The notes under the pieces were generated by a model, which worked only from the letters and a program-made list of their open reading frames with translations, had not been told where the DNA came from and made no database searches. Positions 51,534 through 60,900 of a stretch of 64,000 nt of DNA are shown piece by piece (within the stretch, counting starts at the first letter, position 1; each line of letters begins with the position of its first letter). This DNA comes from Pseudomonas mosselii (GTDB lineage Bacteria > Pseudomonadota > Gammaproteobacteria > Pseudomonadales > Pseudomonadaceae), in NCBI RefSeq assembly GCF_019823065.1, contig NZ_CP081966.1, positions 3,007,501 through 3,071,500 on the forward strand, read 5' to 3'. The translations under genes were made by a program, and so were the position numbers.

Positions 51534-53318
51534 TCAGTGCTCCTCCACCTGCGCGGTCGCCCGCGCCTTCGCATAACCCCCGGCAGCCCACAAGCGGGCG
51601 TACAGGCCGCGCCGAGCCAGCAGTTCGTCGTGATTGCCGCGCTCGGCGACCGTGCCCTGGTCCAGCACCAGGATCTGGTCGGCGTGCATCACCGTGTCTA
51701 GACGGTGGGCGATCACCAGCAGCGTGCGGCCCTGGGCGAAGCGCGACAGTGCCTGTTGCAGCTTGACTTCGTTCTCGGCGTCGGCTGCCGCGGTGGCTTC
51801 GTCAAGCACCAGCACCGGCGGGTCGAGCAGCACCGCGCGGGCGATGCTCAGCCGCTGCAGCTCGCCGCCGGAGAACTGCACGTCCTCGCCGATTACCGCG
51901 TCGTAGCCACGCGGTTGGGCAAGGATGCGCTCGTGGATATTGGCGATCCGTGCCGCGGCCTCGATCTGCTCCTGGCTCGCCGAAGGCCGGCCCAGGGCAA
52001 TGTTCTCGCGCACGCTGGCATGGATCAGGCGCACATCCTGCAGAACGAAGCCGATACGCCGGTACAGCTGGGCGCTGTCGATCTGGCGCAGGTCGACGCC
52101 GCCCAGGGTGATGCGCCCGGCGCTGGGGTCGAAGAAGCGCAGCAGCAGGCGCGCCAGGGTCGACTTGCCGGCGCCCGAGGCGCCGACCACCGCGGTCACC
52201 GTGCCAGGCTCGAGGGTGAACGACACCTCGCTCAGCACCGGATTGCGCGGGTCGTAGTGATAGCCCAGACCCTGCACTTCGATCCGTGCATCGGCCGGCA
52301 GCTTGCCGGCGCCCTGGCCGTCGGTCTCCAGCAGCGGCGTGCGCAGCAGCGTCTGCACGCGCTGGGCGGCGCCGGTGGCGTTGTTCAGGTCGTGGGTGAT
52401 ATAGGCCAGCAACAGCAGCGGCGCGCAGATGCCCGGCGCCACCAGGGCGAACGGCAGCACCTGCACCGGGGTGATCCAGCCCAGGCCGACGAACAGCGTG
52501 CCGAACGCCAGCACCACGCCAAGCACCGACACTGGGGCGATCATTGCGTTGGCGTTGGCCATGGCGCTGACCAGCGGCCGGGTGAAGTCGGTGAAGGCCG
52601 CGGCGAAGGCGTCCACCGCCTCGCGGTAGCTGCCATGGGCCTTGCGCTGGCCACCGAAGGCCTTGACCACCGGGATGCCGTTGACGAACTCGACCACCGC
52701 CTGGTTGATCCGCCCCATGCCTGCACCGAAGGCCTGCATGTTGCGGGCGCTGGCCTGGTGGGCGCGGGCGAAGAACAGGAAGAACAGCGGGAACGGCAGC
52801 ATCGACACGATCGCCATACGCCAGTCCATGGCGAACAGGTAGACGATCGAGGCCAGCACCGCCCCGGCGCTGCGCCCCAGGGTGGTATAGAAGTGCGCGG
52901 TGAGGCTGTGCAGGATGCCGATATCGTCCTGCATGGCCTGCTTGACCTCGCCCGAGGCGCGGCTGCTGAACCAGCCCAGGGGCACCCGTGCCAGGCGGCG
53001 GATGATCGCCAGGCGCAGCGTGCCGGTGATGTGGTTGTCGGCCAGGTGCGCGACCAGATCGCCCAGCGAGATCAGCGCCATGCCGGCGAACAGGCAACCC
53101 AGCCCCATGGCGATGACCGGCCAGGCCTGGTCGAGGCCCTGCCCGCCGGCCAGGGCCAGGCGGGCGACTTCGGCGATGGCCGCCAGCGGCGCCAGGGTCA
53201 GCATGGCGCCCAGGGCAGCGAGCAGCCCGGCGACGATCAATCGGCCGCGTATCGGTGCAAGCACCGCGGCGACCGGTCCACGGGCGGACGGGTCCGCCCC
53301 CCCTTGTTCAACACTCAT
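51534..53318 (-). CDS. Fused ABC exporter half-transporter (siderophore export, BarA/YbtP-like)
   Basis: A 594-residue partner half-transporter with six membrane helices, including RLARVPLGWFSSRASGEVKQ and FVNGIPVVKAFGG. Its ATPase has Walker A VVGASGAGKSTLARLLLRFF, signature FSGGELQRLSIARAVL (LSGGQ changed to FSGGE), Walker B VLVLDEATAAADAEN and LVIAHRLDTV. The stop is two bases before the start of the second half-transporter. Two unlike halves suggest a heterodimer, possibly with one degenerate ATP site. The gene follows the sigma factor after 120 bases on the same strand. Confidence 0.87.
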   Translation of the reverse strand: MSVEQGGADPSARGPVAAVLAPIRGRLIVAGLLAALGAMLTLAPLAAIAEVARLALAGGQGLDQAWPVIAMGLGCLFAGMALISLGDLVAHLADNHITGTLRLAIIRRLARVPLGWFSSRASGEVKQAMQDDIGILHSLTAHFYTTLGRSAGAVLASIVYLFAMDWRMAIVSMLPFPLFFLFFARAHQASARNMQAFGAGMGRINQAVVEFVNGIPVVKAFGGQRKAHGSYREAVDAFAAAFTDFTRPLVSAMANANAMIAPVSVLGVVLAFGTLFVGLGWITPVQVLPFALVAPGICAPLLLLAYITHDLNNATGAAQRVQTLLRTPLLETDGQGAGKLPADARIEVQGLGYHYDPRNPVLSEVSFTLEPGTVTAVVGASGAGKSTLARLLLRFFDPSAGRITLGGVDLRQIDSAQLYRRIGFVLQDVRLIHASVRENIALGRPSASQEQIEAAARIANIHERILAQPRGYDAVIGEDVQFSGGELQRLSIARAVLLDPPVLVLDEATAAADAENEVKLQQALSRFAQGRTLLVIAHRLDTVMHADQILVLDQGTVAERGNHDELLARRGLYARLWAAGGYAKARATAQVEEH

Positions 53319-53438
53319 GAATGCTCCTTTTCAGCACGAGGCGCGGGCCGGGCCATCCCAGGGGCGCCCTGCCCGCATGTCCTTCTCAACCTGTTTTCCG
53401 CACGAGGCGGGCAAACCCTCAAGAAAATCTGCGCGCCC

Positions 53439-53954
53439 TCAGGCGCCGCCCAGCCGATAGCGCCTGCAGGTGCGCAGGCCGGCGGCGATGTACTTTTCCA
53501 CCGAGGACACCGAGACCCGCAGCTCGTCAGCGATGGCGCGGTGGGCCATGCCGTCGAGGCGGCACAGCAACAGGGCCTGGCGCGCCTTGGGCGAGTGCCG
53601 CTGCAGGGCCCTGTCGATCGCCCCCAGGGCCTCGATCACCAACGCCCGCGTCTCCTCAGAGGGCACCCACGGCTCGGGCTGCTGGCCATGGTCTTCGAGG
53701 TAGCGTGTTTCGCGCTGGCGACGGCGGTACAGGTCGATGACCTTGCCGTTGGCGATCTGCGTGAGGTGGCAGCGCGACTGCTCGGCGCTGGGCACCTGGC
53801 CCTTGTTCATCAGGTGCAGGTAGATGTCGTGGGCCAGGTCCGCCGCATCCACCGAGTTGCCGAGCTTGCGCCGCAGCAGGTCGCACAACCAGCCGTGATG
53901 ATCCTGATACAGCTGGTGCAGCTGCTGACGAAGCGCGAACGTTCCGTTGTCCAC
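53439..53954 (-). CDS. ECF sigma factor of the iron-starvation type
   Basis: A 171-residue extracytoplasmic-function sigma factor. Region 2 reads LYQDHHGWLCDLLRRKLGNS, then DAADLAHDIYLHLM. Region 4 reads SPKARQALLLCRLDGMAHRA followed by IADELRVSVSSVEKYIAAGL, the FecI/PvdS-type helix-turn-helix. No FecR anti-sigma gene is adjacent, so control is probably by Fur at the promoter, as with PvdS. The start is GTG at 53954, chosen because AGGGAGAGG lies just upstream; an in-frame ATG at 54038 would run through the Fur-box region. It probably drives the siderophore genes. Confidence 0.9.
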   Translation of the reverse strand: MDNGTFALRQQLHQLYQDHHGWLCDLLRRKLGNSVDAADLAHDIYLHLMNKGQVPSAEQSRCHLTQIANGKVIDLYRRRQRETRYLEDHGQQPEPWVPSEETRALVIEALGAIDRALQRHSPKARQALLLCRLDGMAHRAIADELRVSVSSVEKYIAAGLRTCRRYRLGGA

Positions 53955-54011
53955 GGTACCTCTCCCTGAGCGTGGTGCATTCCAGACGGCTTGCTTTGAC
54001 GCACGCCAATC

Positions 54012-54030
54012 TAGATGATAATTATTTGCA
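54012..54030. promoter_or_regulatory. Candidate Fur box in the sigma factor / NRPS divergent region
   Basis: GATGATAATTATTTGCATC matches 12 of 19 positions of the Fur consensus GATAATGATAATCATTATC. It lies 58 bases before the sigma factor GTG and 143 before the T-C NRPS ATG, so it can serve both. Confidence 0.6.
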
Positions 54031-54172
54031 TCTTTCACACCATAACGAATCCCTTGGATTCACGCAATGCACCCCGGTGGTGCAACCCCTCTGCGCGGCC
54101 ACTCACCGCGATCCATGGATGGCAGTGAAGGCCGACGCGGGCCTTGAACGATCGAACAGCAGGAAGCTAGCT

Positions 54173-56272
54173 ATGTTGGAACGCAACACCACCCCACCCT
54201 CGCCCCAGGCTCTGGACGAACACGAGGAACTCGCCTGGTTCGCCCAGCAGCAGCAACCCGAGCAACTGCACCGGCAACTGGGCGCCTGGCGCCTTGGCCC
54301 CCGGGCCGACCTGTCGTTGCTGGCCCTGGCCGTGCAGGCGGTGGTCGAAGCCACGCCGGGCCTGAACAGCCGCTACCACTTCAGCGACGACGGCGACCTG
54401 TACAAGACCCAGGCACCCGGTTGGTACCCGTGCCTGCGCATCGAGCACAGCGCAGCCGAGGGCATGGACGCCCTGCTGCGGGCGCGCCAGGCGGCGCCCT
54501 GGGATTCCACCACGCAGCCGCCGTTCGAGGCCCTGTTGCTGGCCGGCGACCAGCAGGCCGCGCTCGGCCTGCTCTGCCATGCGGTGCTGCGCCAGTCGCC
54601 GCAAGCCCTGCTCGAGCGCATTCGTGCCGAATACGACGCCCTGGCCGGCGACCAGCCACTGCAGTTCGAGCCGCTGTCCCAGGCGCCCTCGACGGACATC
54701 GCGCAACGCATTCTCGACGCGTTCCGCCAAGCCCTGGCGGAGCCTGGCATGACCCTGGAGGATGATTTCTTCGACATGGGCGGCCACTCGCTGCTGGCCA
54801 CCCGCATCATCGGGCGCCTGCAGGGCGAGCACGGCATCGAACTGCGCTTCAGCGACTTCTTCGCTTCGCCCAACGCATCGGCGCTCGCTACCCGTGCCAA
54901 GCTGAGCCAAGGGCAAGCCAGTCAGGCCAGCGATCAGCCCGGTGATATCCAGCAGGCACCGATGGCCCTGGCCCAGGCGTCGTTGTGGCGCGCCTGCGCG
55001 GCGTTCGACTACGGCACCCTGTTCAACCTGCCCTTTGCCCTGGACTTCCACGACCCGGTGGACGAAGCGCTGCTGCAGCAAGCTTTCAGCGACCTGCTGG
55101 AGCGCCACGCCAGCCTGCGCACCACCTACCATGGCGAAGGCGACAGCGCCTGCCAGCGCATCGTGCCGCTGGCCGAACTGGGCCGCTACAAGTGGTTCTG
55201 GACCAGCGCCGAGAGCACCGGCGCAAGCCTTGCCAGCGAGGCGAAGCACCGCTTCGACCTGGCCCGCGAGCTGCCACTGAGGCTGCGCCTGCTGCGTGAC
55301 CCGCACAGCGGCCATCAGGTGCTGTCGTTCCTGGTCCACCACATGGCCATCGACGAGTGGTCGCTGAACGTGATCATGGCCGAACTGGCCGAGGCTTACC
55401 TGGCCCGCGCCCAGGACCGGGCGCCGCAATGGTCGGCGCCGGCGCGCACCTTCCACGAATTCGCCCTCGCCCAGAGTGCCCAGGGCCCGAACCCGCGCCA
55501 CCTGGCGTACTGGACCGAACTGCTGCGCGACGCCACCCGCGGTCTTGCCCTGCCCGCTGACGCCACGCTGCTGCCCGCCGACCAGGCGACCACCCGTGCG
55601 CGCTGGCTGGAGCTGCGTCCTGAGCCCGGCGTGCTGGAGCAACTCGGCGCCAGTGCCCGGCAGCACCAGTCATCGCTGTTCAGCGTGATCTACACCGCCA
55701 TCGCCCTGTCGCTGCACAAGCTCGGCAACCTGTCGGACCTGGTAATCGGCACCTCGGCCTCGGGGCGTACGGATCCGGCGTTCTACGACACCGTTGGGTA
55801 CTTCACCACCATGGTCGCCCACCGCGTGCAGTTCGTCCCGGAACAGTCGCTGGGCGAGCTGCTGGGCGATGTGACGCGGATGATCAACGACTCGATGGCC
55901 TATGCCGATGTACCCATGGAGACCATCCAGCAGGCGCTGGGCATGACGCCGGCCGAGGGGCTGATGTTCGATGTGTACGTGCAGATCCATGCCAACAACG
56001 CCCTCAATGGCGCCCTGCGCACGCCCGAGGGCCAGGCCATTCGCTACAAGCAGATCGACCCGGACAAGAGCGAGTCGATGTTCGGCCTGCAGTTCGAGAT
56101 CATGGAGGATGTGTTCGACGGCCAGCGCTCGCTGCGCCTGGTGGTCACCTACCGCAGCGATCGCTACAGCGCCGCCCAGGTCGAGCGCCTGTGCGCGATG
56201 ATTTCCGCGGCGTTTGGGGTATTTGCCGAGGTGGATGCCGGCCGGCGGGCGCTGGCTGAGGTGGTTTTATAG
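54173..56272 (+). CDS. NRPS protein with carrier (T) and condensation (C) domains, pseudomonine/acinetobactin type
   Basis: A 699-residue assembly-line protein. Residues ~175-245 form a carrier domain with the phosphopantetheine serine at Ser206 (DDFFDMGGHSLLATRI). Residues ~260-699 form a condensation domain with catalytic HHMAIDE (His389-His390, Asp394) and GTSASGRTDPAFYDTVGYF. The first ~170 residues resemble a truncated condensation-type fold without an active-site motif. It probably receives the threonyl or oxazolinyl chain from the Cy-Cy-A protein and the C domain releases it onto N-hydroxyhistamine. ATG at 54173 has AGGAAG upstream. A Fur box and the divergent sigma gene lie ahead. Confidence 0.85.
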   Translation: MLERNTTPPSPQALDEHEELAWFAQQQQPEQLHRQLGAWRLGPRADLSLLALAVQAVVEATPGLNSRYHFSDDGDLYKTQAPGWYPCLRIEHSAAEGMDALLRARQAAPWDSTTQPPFEALLLAGDQQAALGLLCHAVLRQSPQALLERIRAEYDALAGDQPLQFEPLSQAPSTDIAQRILDAFRQALAEPGMTLEDDFFDMGGHSLLATRIIGRLQGEHGIELRFSDFFASPNASALATRAKLSQGQASQASDQPGDIQQAPMALAQASLWRACAAFDYGTLFNLPFALDFHDPVDEALLQQAFSDLLERHASLRTTYHGEGDSACQRIVPLAELGRYKWFWTSAESTGASLASEAKHRFDLARELPLRLRLLRDPHSGHQVLSFLVHHMAIDEWSLNVIMAELAEAYLARAQDRAPQWSAPARTFHEFALAQSAQGPNPRHLAYWTELLRDATRGLALPADATLLPADQATTRARWLELRPEPGVLEQLGASARQHQSSLFSVIYTAIALSLHKLGNLSDLVIGTSASGRTDPAFYDTVGYFTTMVAHRVQFVPEQSLGELLGDVTRMINDSMAYADVPMETIQQALGMTPAEGLMFDVYVQIHANNALNGALRTPEGQAIRYKQIDPDKSESMFGLQFEIMEDVFDGQRSLRLVVTYRSDRYSAAQVERLCAMISAAFGVFAEVDAGRRALAEVVL

Positions 56273-56292
56273 TTCAACGTGGGCGGTGCTTG

Positions 56293-56549
56293 TGAGATCG
56301 AGCGCCGCCCGCGCGGCGCATCGCGACGCAAGGCCGCTCCCACATCTGTTTCGGGCCAGTCAATCCTGCGCCATTACCTGGTCCGCCTTGTTGGTCCGGC
56401 GCGGTTTCAGCGTGGGCACCACTGCCGCCCCACCTCTCTCAAGACATGCGCCAAGGCGGGCAACCATGGCCTGACAGGTTTGGCACATTGCAACAAATGT
56501 GGGAGCGGCCTTGCGTCGCGATGCGCCGCGCGGGCGGCGCTCGATCTCA
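56293..56549. repeat. REP-like inverted repeat with perfect 53-base arms (element 2)
   Basis: Arms at 56293-56345 and 56497-56549 are perfect reverse complements over 53 bases, with a 151-base spacer. They contain the same TGTGGGAGCGGCCTTGCGTC core as element 1. It lies between the convergent T-C NRPS and N-hydroxylase genes, where a large hairpin could stop transcription from both sides. No gene lies in 56273-56596. Confidence 0.9.
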
Positions 56550-56596
56550 TAGGCGCAACATTCCTCACGGCGAAAACTTTGCAGACCAAACGCCCA

Positions 56597-57916
56597 TCAC
56601 CCCTGCGGCAACCCATAGCGCTGGAACGATGACCGCTGCGGCACCCGATACTGCGCCCGGCCCAGCAACTGGTTGAGGATCACCGCATTGCGCACCGGCC
56701 CCAGCCCCAGGTCCGGCGAGCCGACGCCATGCTGGAAGATCTCCGCATTCTGCACGAACACCCGGCCACTGCGGCCATCACAGCGCTGCGCGGTGAAATC
56801 CTCGCCGACGATGCAGTCGCCGTGCGCGTCGGTGGCCAGCACCGTGCCCTTGAGCTGCTCGAACCACTGCGGCCAGGCATGGGCATAGCCGGTCGCCGCG
56901 ACGATCGCATCGGTTTCCAGGGTCGCCCGCTGGTCCAGCTGACGGTGGTGGAAAGTCATGCGCAGGCCCGCCGAGCCCAGGTCCTCGACCGTCTCCACCT
57001 CGCAGCTGGACAGCAGCGTCAGCCCCGGTTCGCGCCCGCCGATGGAGCGTTCGTAGATCAGGTCGTAGATCGCGCCGATGGTGGAGAAACTGATGCCTTT
57101 GTACAGCAGGCCCTGCTCGGCCACGATCTCGCGGCGCTTGTCCCGGTCGAGGGTGTGGAAGTAGTTCATATAGGCCGGGGTGAAGCATTCCTGGCCGAGC
57201 TTGGAGTACTCCATGGGATGGAAGCCCCCTGAACGGGTGATCCAGTGGATCGAAGCTCCCGCCTCCACCTGCTCCGGCGTCAACGCATTGAACAAGGCCA
57301 GTACGCACTCCGCCGCGCTCTGCCCGGAGCCGACCACCACCACGCGCCGGCACTGCTCCAGTTCGCCCTGGCGCTTGCCGAACTCCGCCGAGTGCAGCAC
57401 CGGCGCCTGGCTGCGGGTGCGCGCCCAGGCCGGCAGCCACGGCCGGGTGCCGAGGCCGATGGCCAGGTCCCGGCTGCTGTAGCGCCGCTCCAGGCCCGAC
57501 ACCGACACGCTGTCGATGACGAAGCGCTCGCTGCCGCCATCGTAGCGCACGCCGGTGACCTCTTCGCCGAAGTGGCAGGTCGGCAACTGGCGCGCGGCCC
57601 AGCGGCAATAGTGATCGTATTCACGCCGGGGCACCTGGAAGTGGTCGTAGTAGTAGAACTGGAACAAGCGGTCGTGCTGGTGCAGGTAGTTGAGGTAGCT
57701 CAACGGGTGGCACGGGTCGGCCAGGGTCACAAGATCCGCGAGGAACGGCACCTGCAAGGTGGTGCCCGGCAGCAGCAGGCCCTCGTGCCAGCGAAATTCC
57801 GCCTTGCGCTCAAGGAACGCGCAGCGCAGGTCCGGGTGGCGCGACAGCAGCGCGGCCAAGCCCAGGTTGAACGGTCCGATGCCGATGCCGGCGATGTCTA
57901 CGGTTGCTATGTCCAT
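56597..57916 (-). CDS. Flavin-dependent amine N-hydroxylase (histamine/ornithine N-monooxygenase family)
   Basis: A 439-residue monooxygenase of the IucD/PvdA/BasC family. The FAD motif is DIAGIGIGPFNLGLAALLS, the NADPH motif is RVVVVGSGQSAAECVLALF, and the C-terminal ATGYAHAWP (ATGY box) is present. Family-typical PFLADLVTLADPCHPLSYLN and DHYCRWAARQL also occur. In acinetobactin and pseudomonine pathways the homologue N-hydroxylates histamine, giving the hydroxamate-type nucleophile for the NRPS. Ornithine or lysine are possible alternatives by sequence alone. Start ATG is 57916; it follows the large NRPS gene after 61 bases on the same strand. Confidence 0.88.
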   Translation of the reverse strand: MDIATVDIAGIGIGPFNLGLAALLSRHPDLRCAFLERKAEFRWHEGLLLPGTTLQVPFLADLVTLADPCHPLSYLNYLHQHDRLFQFYYYDHFQVPRREYDHYCRWAARQLPTCHFGEEVTGVRYDGGSERFVIDSVSVSGLERRYSSRDLAIGLGTRPWLPAWARTRSQAPVLHSAEFGKRQGELEQCRRVVVVGSGQSAAECVLALFNALTPEQVEAGASIHWITRSGGFHPMEYSKLGQECFTPAYMNYFHTLDRDKRREIVAEQGLLYKGISFSTIGAIYDLIYERSIGGREPGLTLLSSCEVETVEDLGSAGLRMTFHHRQLDQRATLETDAIVAATGYAHAWPQWFEQLKGTVLATDAHGDCIVGEDFTAQRCDGRSGRVFVQNAEIFQHGVGSPDLGLGPVRNAVILNQLLGRAQYRVPQRSSFQRYGLPQG

Positions 57917-57977
57917 ATGCTCGATGATTTCCCAAAAACTACGGATGGCGCCCCGGGCCGGGCCCAGGGCGGTTGAT

Positions 57978-60900
57978 TCAGGCAGGTGTGGCGGCAAGCA
58001 GGCGCTCGACGTCTTCGACCGTGCGGCACGCCAACAACTGTGCGGGCGACAAGCGCACCGCGAAGGCTTCGCCCAGTCGTGCCGCCAGGGGCTTGAGGTG
58101 CTGCGGCCGCAGGCCCATGGCGAGGAAGTCCCGGGCCGGCTGCGTGACGCCGAGCACCTGCTGATAGATCGCCAGCACCTGGGCGCAACGCTGCGGGTCA
58201 CTGGGCGTCGCTGCCGGCGGCTGCTCGGTTTCGCCTTCCAGCAACGTGCGGGCTCGGCGGCGGTCCGGCTTGCCATTGGCCGTCAACGGCAACTCGGCCA
58301 CCTCGACGAAGCGCGTGGGCACATGGGATTGCGCCAGCAACGCCCGGGCATGCTCGCGTAGCGCCACGGCGCCGGGTGGCGCGTCGTGGCGGCGCACATA
58401 GAGGGCGCCGATGCAGGCCTCGCCCTGTTGCGTATCGCCATAGTCCACCACCAGCACCTGCTGCACCGCCGGATGGCGGATCAGCTCGATCTCGACGTCC
58501 GGCAGCGATACGCGCACACCGCGCACCTTCACATAGCCATTGACCCGGCTGTCGAACAGCAGCACCCCGTCCTCGCGGTAGCGACCTCGATCGCCGGTAC
58601 GGAAGGCCCGTACCGATGTACCCTGCTCGTCGAGCACGCTGACGAAGTCGTTCTGCACCAGCTCACCTTCCTGCAGGTAGCCCAGGGCCAGGCCCACGCC
58701 ACTGGTGTGGATACGCCCGGCGACGCCCTGCGGGCAATGCTCGCCGTGTTCGTCCAGCAGCCAGTAGCGGTTGCCCGGCAATGGGCGTCCATAGGGCACC
58801 CTGGCGCGGTCCTGGTCGCCGATCTCGTGCCAGATGCTCCAGATGGTGGTCTCGGTCGGCCCGCCCAGGGACACCAGCCGCGCCGCCGGCAACAGCTCGC
58901 GCAATTCGGCGATCACCGCCGGCTTGATGTAGTCGCCGCCCTGGGCCAGCAGGCGCAGGCTACGCAAGCCATCGCCCTGGCGGCAGGCCAGGAGCATTTC
59001 GAGGATGGCCGGCACCGAGCACCACAGGCTCACGCCGTGCCGCCTGACCAGCTGGTTCCAGCGCAGCGCGTCCTTTTCCTCGCCGGGCTCAGGCAGCACC
59101 AGCGCCGCCCCGGCGCAGAGGCTGCCGAACACGTCGAACACTGACATGTCGTGATGCAGTGGGGTCACCGAGATGAACACGTCATCGCGGCTGACCTGCC
59201 ACTGCGCCAGGGTGCTGCCGATGACGTTGGCCGTGGCGCGGTTGTTCAGCACCACGCACTTGGGCTTGCCGGTGGTGCCGGAGGTGTAGAGGTAGTAGGC
59301 CGGCGCGGTGCTGGCCGACAACGCCGCCAGGCCTGTCAGGTCCAGGGCGGCCGGCGGACTCGCCAGCAGTGGCGCGGCGCTATTGACCACCAGCGCCGGC
59401 TGGCAGTTGTCCAGCAGGTAGCGCAGGCGCTCTTCGGGCGCTGCCGCGTCGATCGGCACCCAGACCAGCCCGCTCAGGGCGCAGGCCAGGGTCGCCATGC
59501 TGTGCTCGGGACCGCGCGGCAGGCAGATCGCGACCACCTGGCCAGGCTGCAGGCCCCGGGCCTTGAAAGCCTGGGCGATGCGGGCGACGCCCTCGCCCAG
59601 TTCGGCGTAGCTGATCCGCCGCTCGCCGTGCAGCAAGGCGATGCGTCCGCTGTCCGGGCCGAACAGGTTGTGGGCGATGCGGCCGAGGAAATCGACAGGT
59701 GCGGCCTGCGCCTCGCTGCTGTTGAGGCGGTAGTGGCCAAGGTCGATGAACTGCCGTGCCTGGACTTCGAACGCGCCCTGCCCGGCCAGTTGCGCCACCG
59801 CCTGGCCAAAGGCTGCGAGCAGCTGCCCGACCCAGCGGCCATCGACCGCTTCGCGGGCATAGTCGATCTCGAACGCCAAGCCGCCCTCGGCGGTGTTGCA
59901 GAAACGGATGTCCATGGCCACCTGGGGCGTCTGGGTCAGGCCCGCGCTCAAGGTCATCGGACCATCGAGCGCGCCCACCGGCCAGGACAGGCCATTGGTC
60001 AACACCACCGGCAATGCCGGGCCCGGGCCGTTGCTGTCGTACAGCAGGCGGGCCAGGTCCACGCCGGAAAACGCCAGGTGCTGCAGGCCCTCCAGCACAT
60101 CGGCCTGCAGGCGCTTGGCGCGCTCGGCGAACGTGGGCAGTTTGTGTTGCCAGTCGAGGGCGATGAAGCTGGAACGGTTGGCGAACGCGCCGTCCTGGGG
60201 CGGCGCCACCGGCACCGCCACGCACAGGCTGCCCTCGTCGAGCCAGTGGCCGAGCACTTCCAGTACCACGGCCATGATCGTCGAGTTCTTGAACAACCCC
60301 TCGCGTGCGCCGGCGCGGCTCAATGCCTTGAACGCCGGGGCCGGGATCACTTGACGCTGGCGTGCGTATCGGGCCACGCCGACCTTGTCCAGGGCGCAGC
60401 GCCACGGTAGCCGTGGCGCGCCATCGACCTCGGCCAGCTTTGACTTCCAATACTCGGTATCGGCCTTGCGCACCTCGCTCTGGTCGTCGACAGCCGCCGT
60501 CGGCTCGCTGGTGGTCAGCGGCTGGCAGTGCCCGTCGAACAGTTCGACCATCAGGGTGGCGATGGCGCGTCCATCGAGGATCAGCGCATCGAAGCGCACG
60601 AACACCACCAGCTCGCCCTGCGGCAGCTGGAAGGCGGTGACATTCCAGGGCGGTCCAGCCAGGTCGAACAGCGCGTGGGCATAGGCCTCGCTACGGACCT
60701 CGAGCTGCGCCTGGGCTTGCTCACCCGTCAACGCGCGCAGGTCGATCACCTCCAGGTTGACCTGCACCTGGTCGCTCAACGACTGGGTCAGTGCCTGGGC
60801 ATCGATGCGGGTGCGCAGGCTGTCGTGGCGGCGCACCATGTCCGTGAGGCGGCTGCGCAGCAGCGCCAGGTCCATGTGCCCGCGGTATTCGCGAAACTCC

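Noticed and set aside
51705..53969. 754-codon frame antisense to the ABC exporter
   Set aside because: A shadow frame rich in Gln, His, Arg and Gly without any domain.
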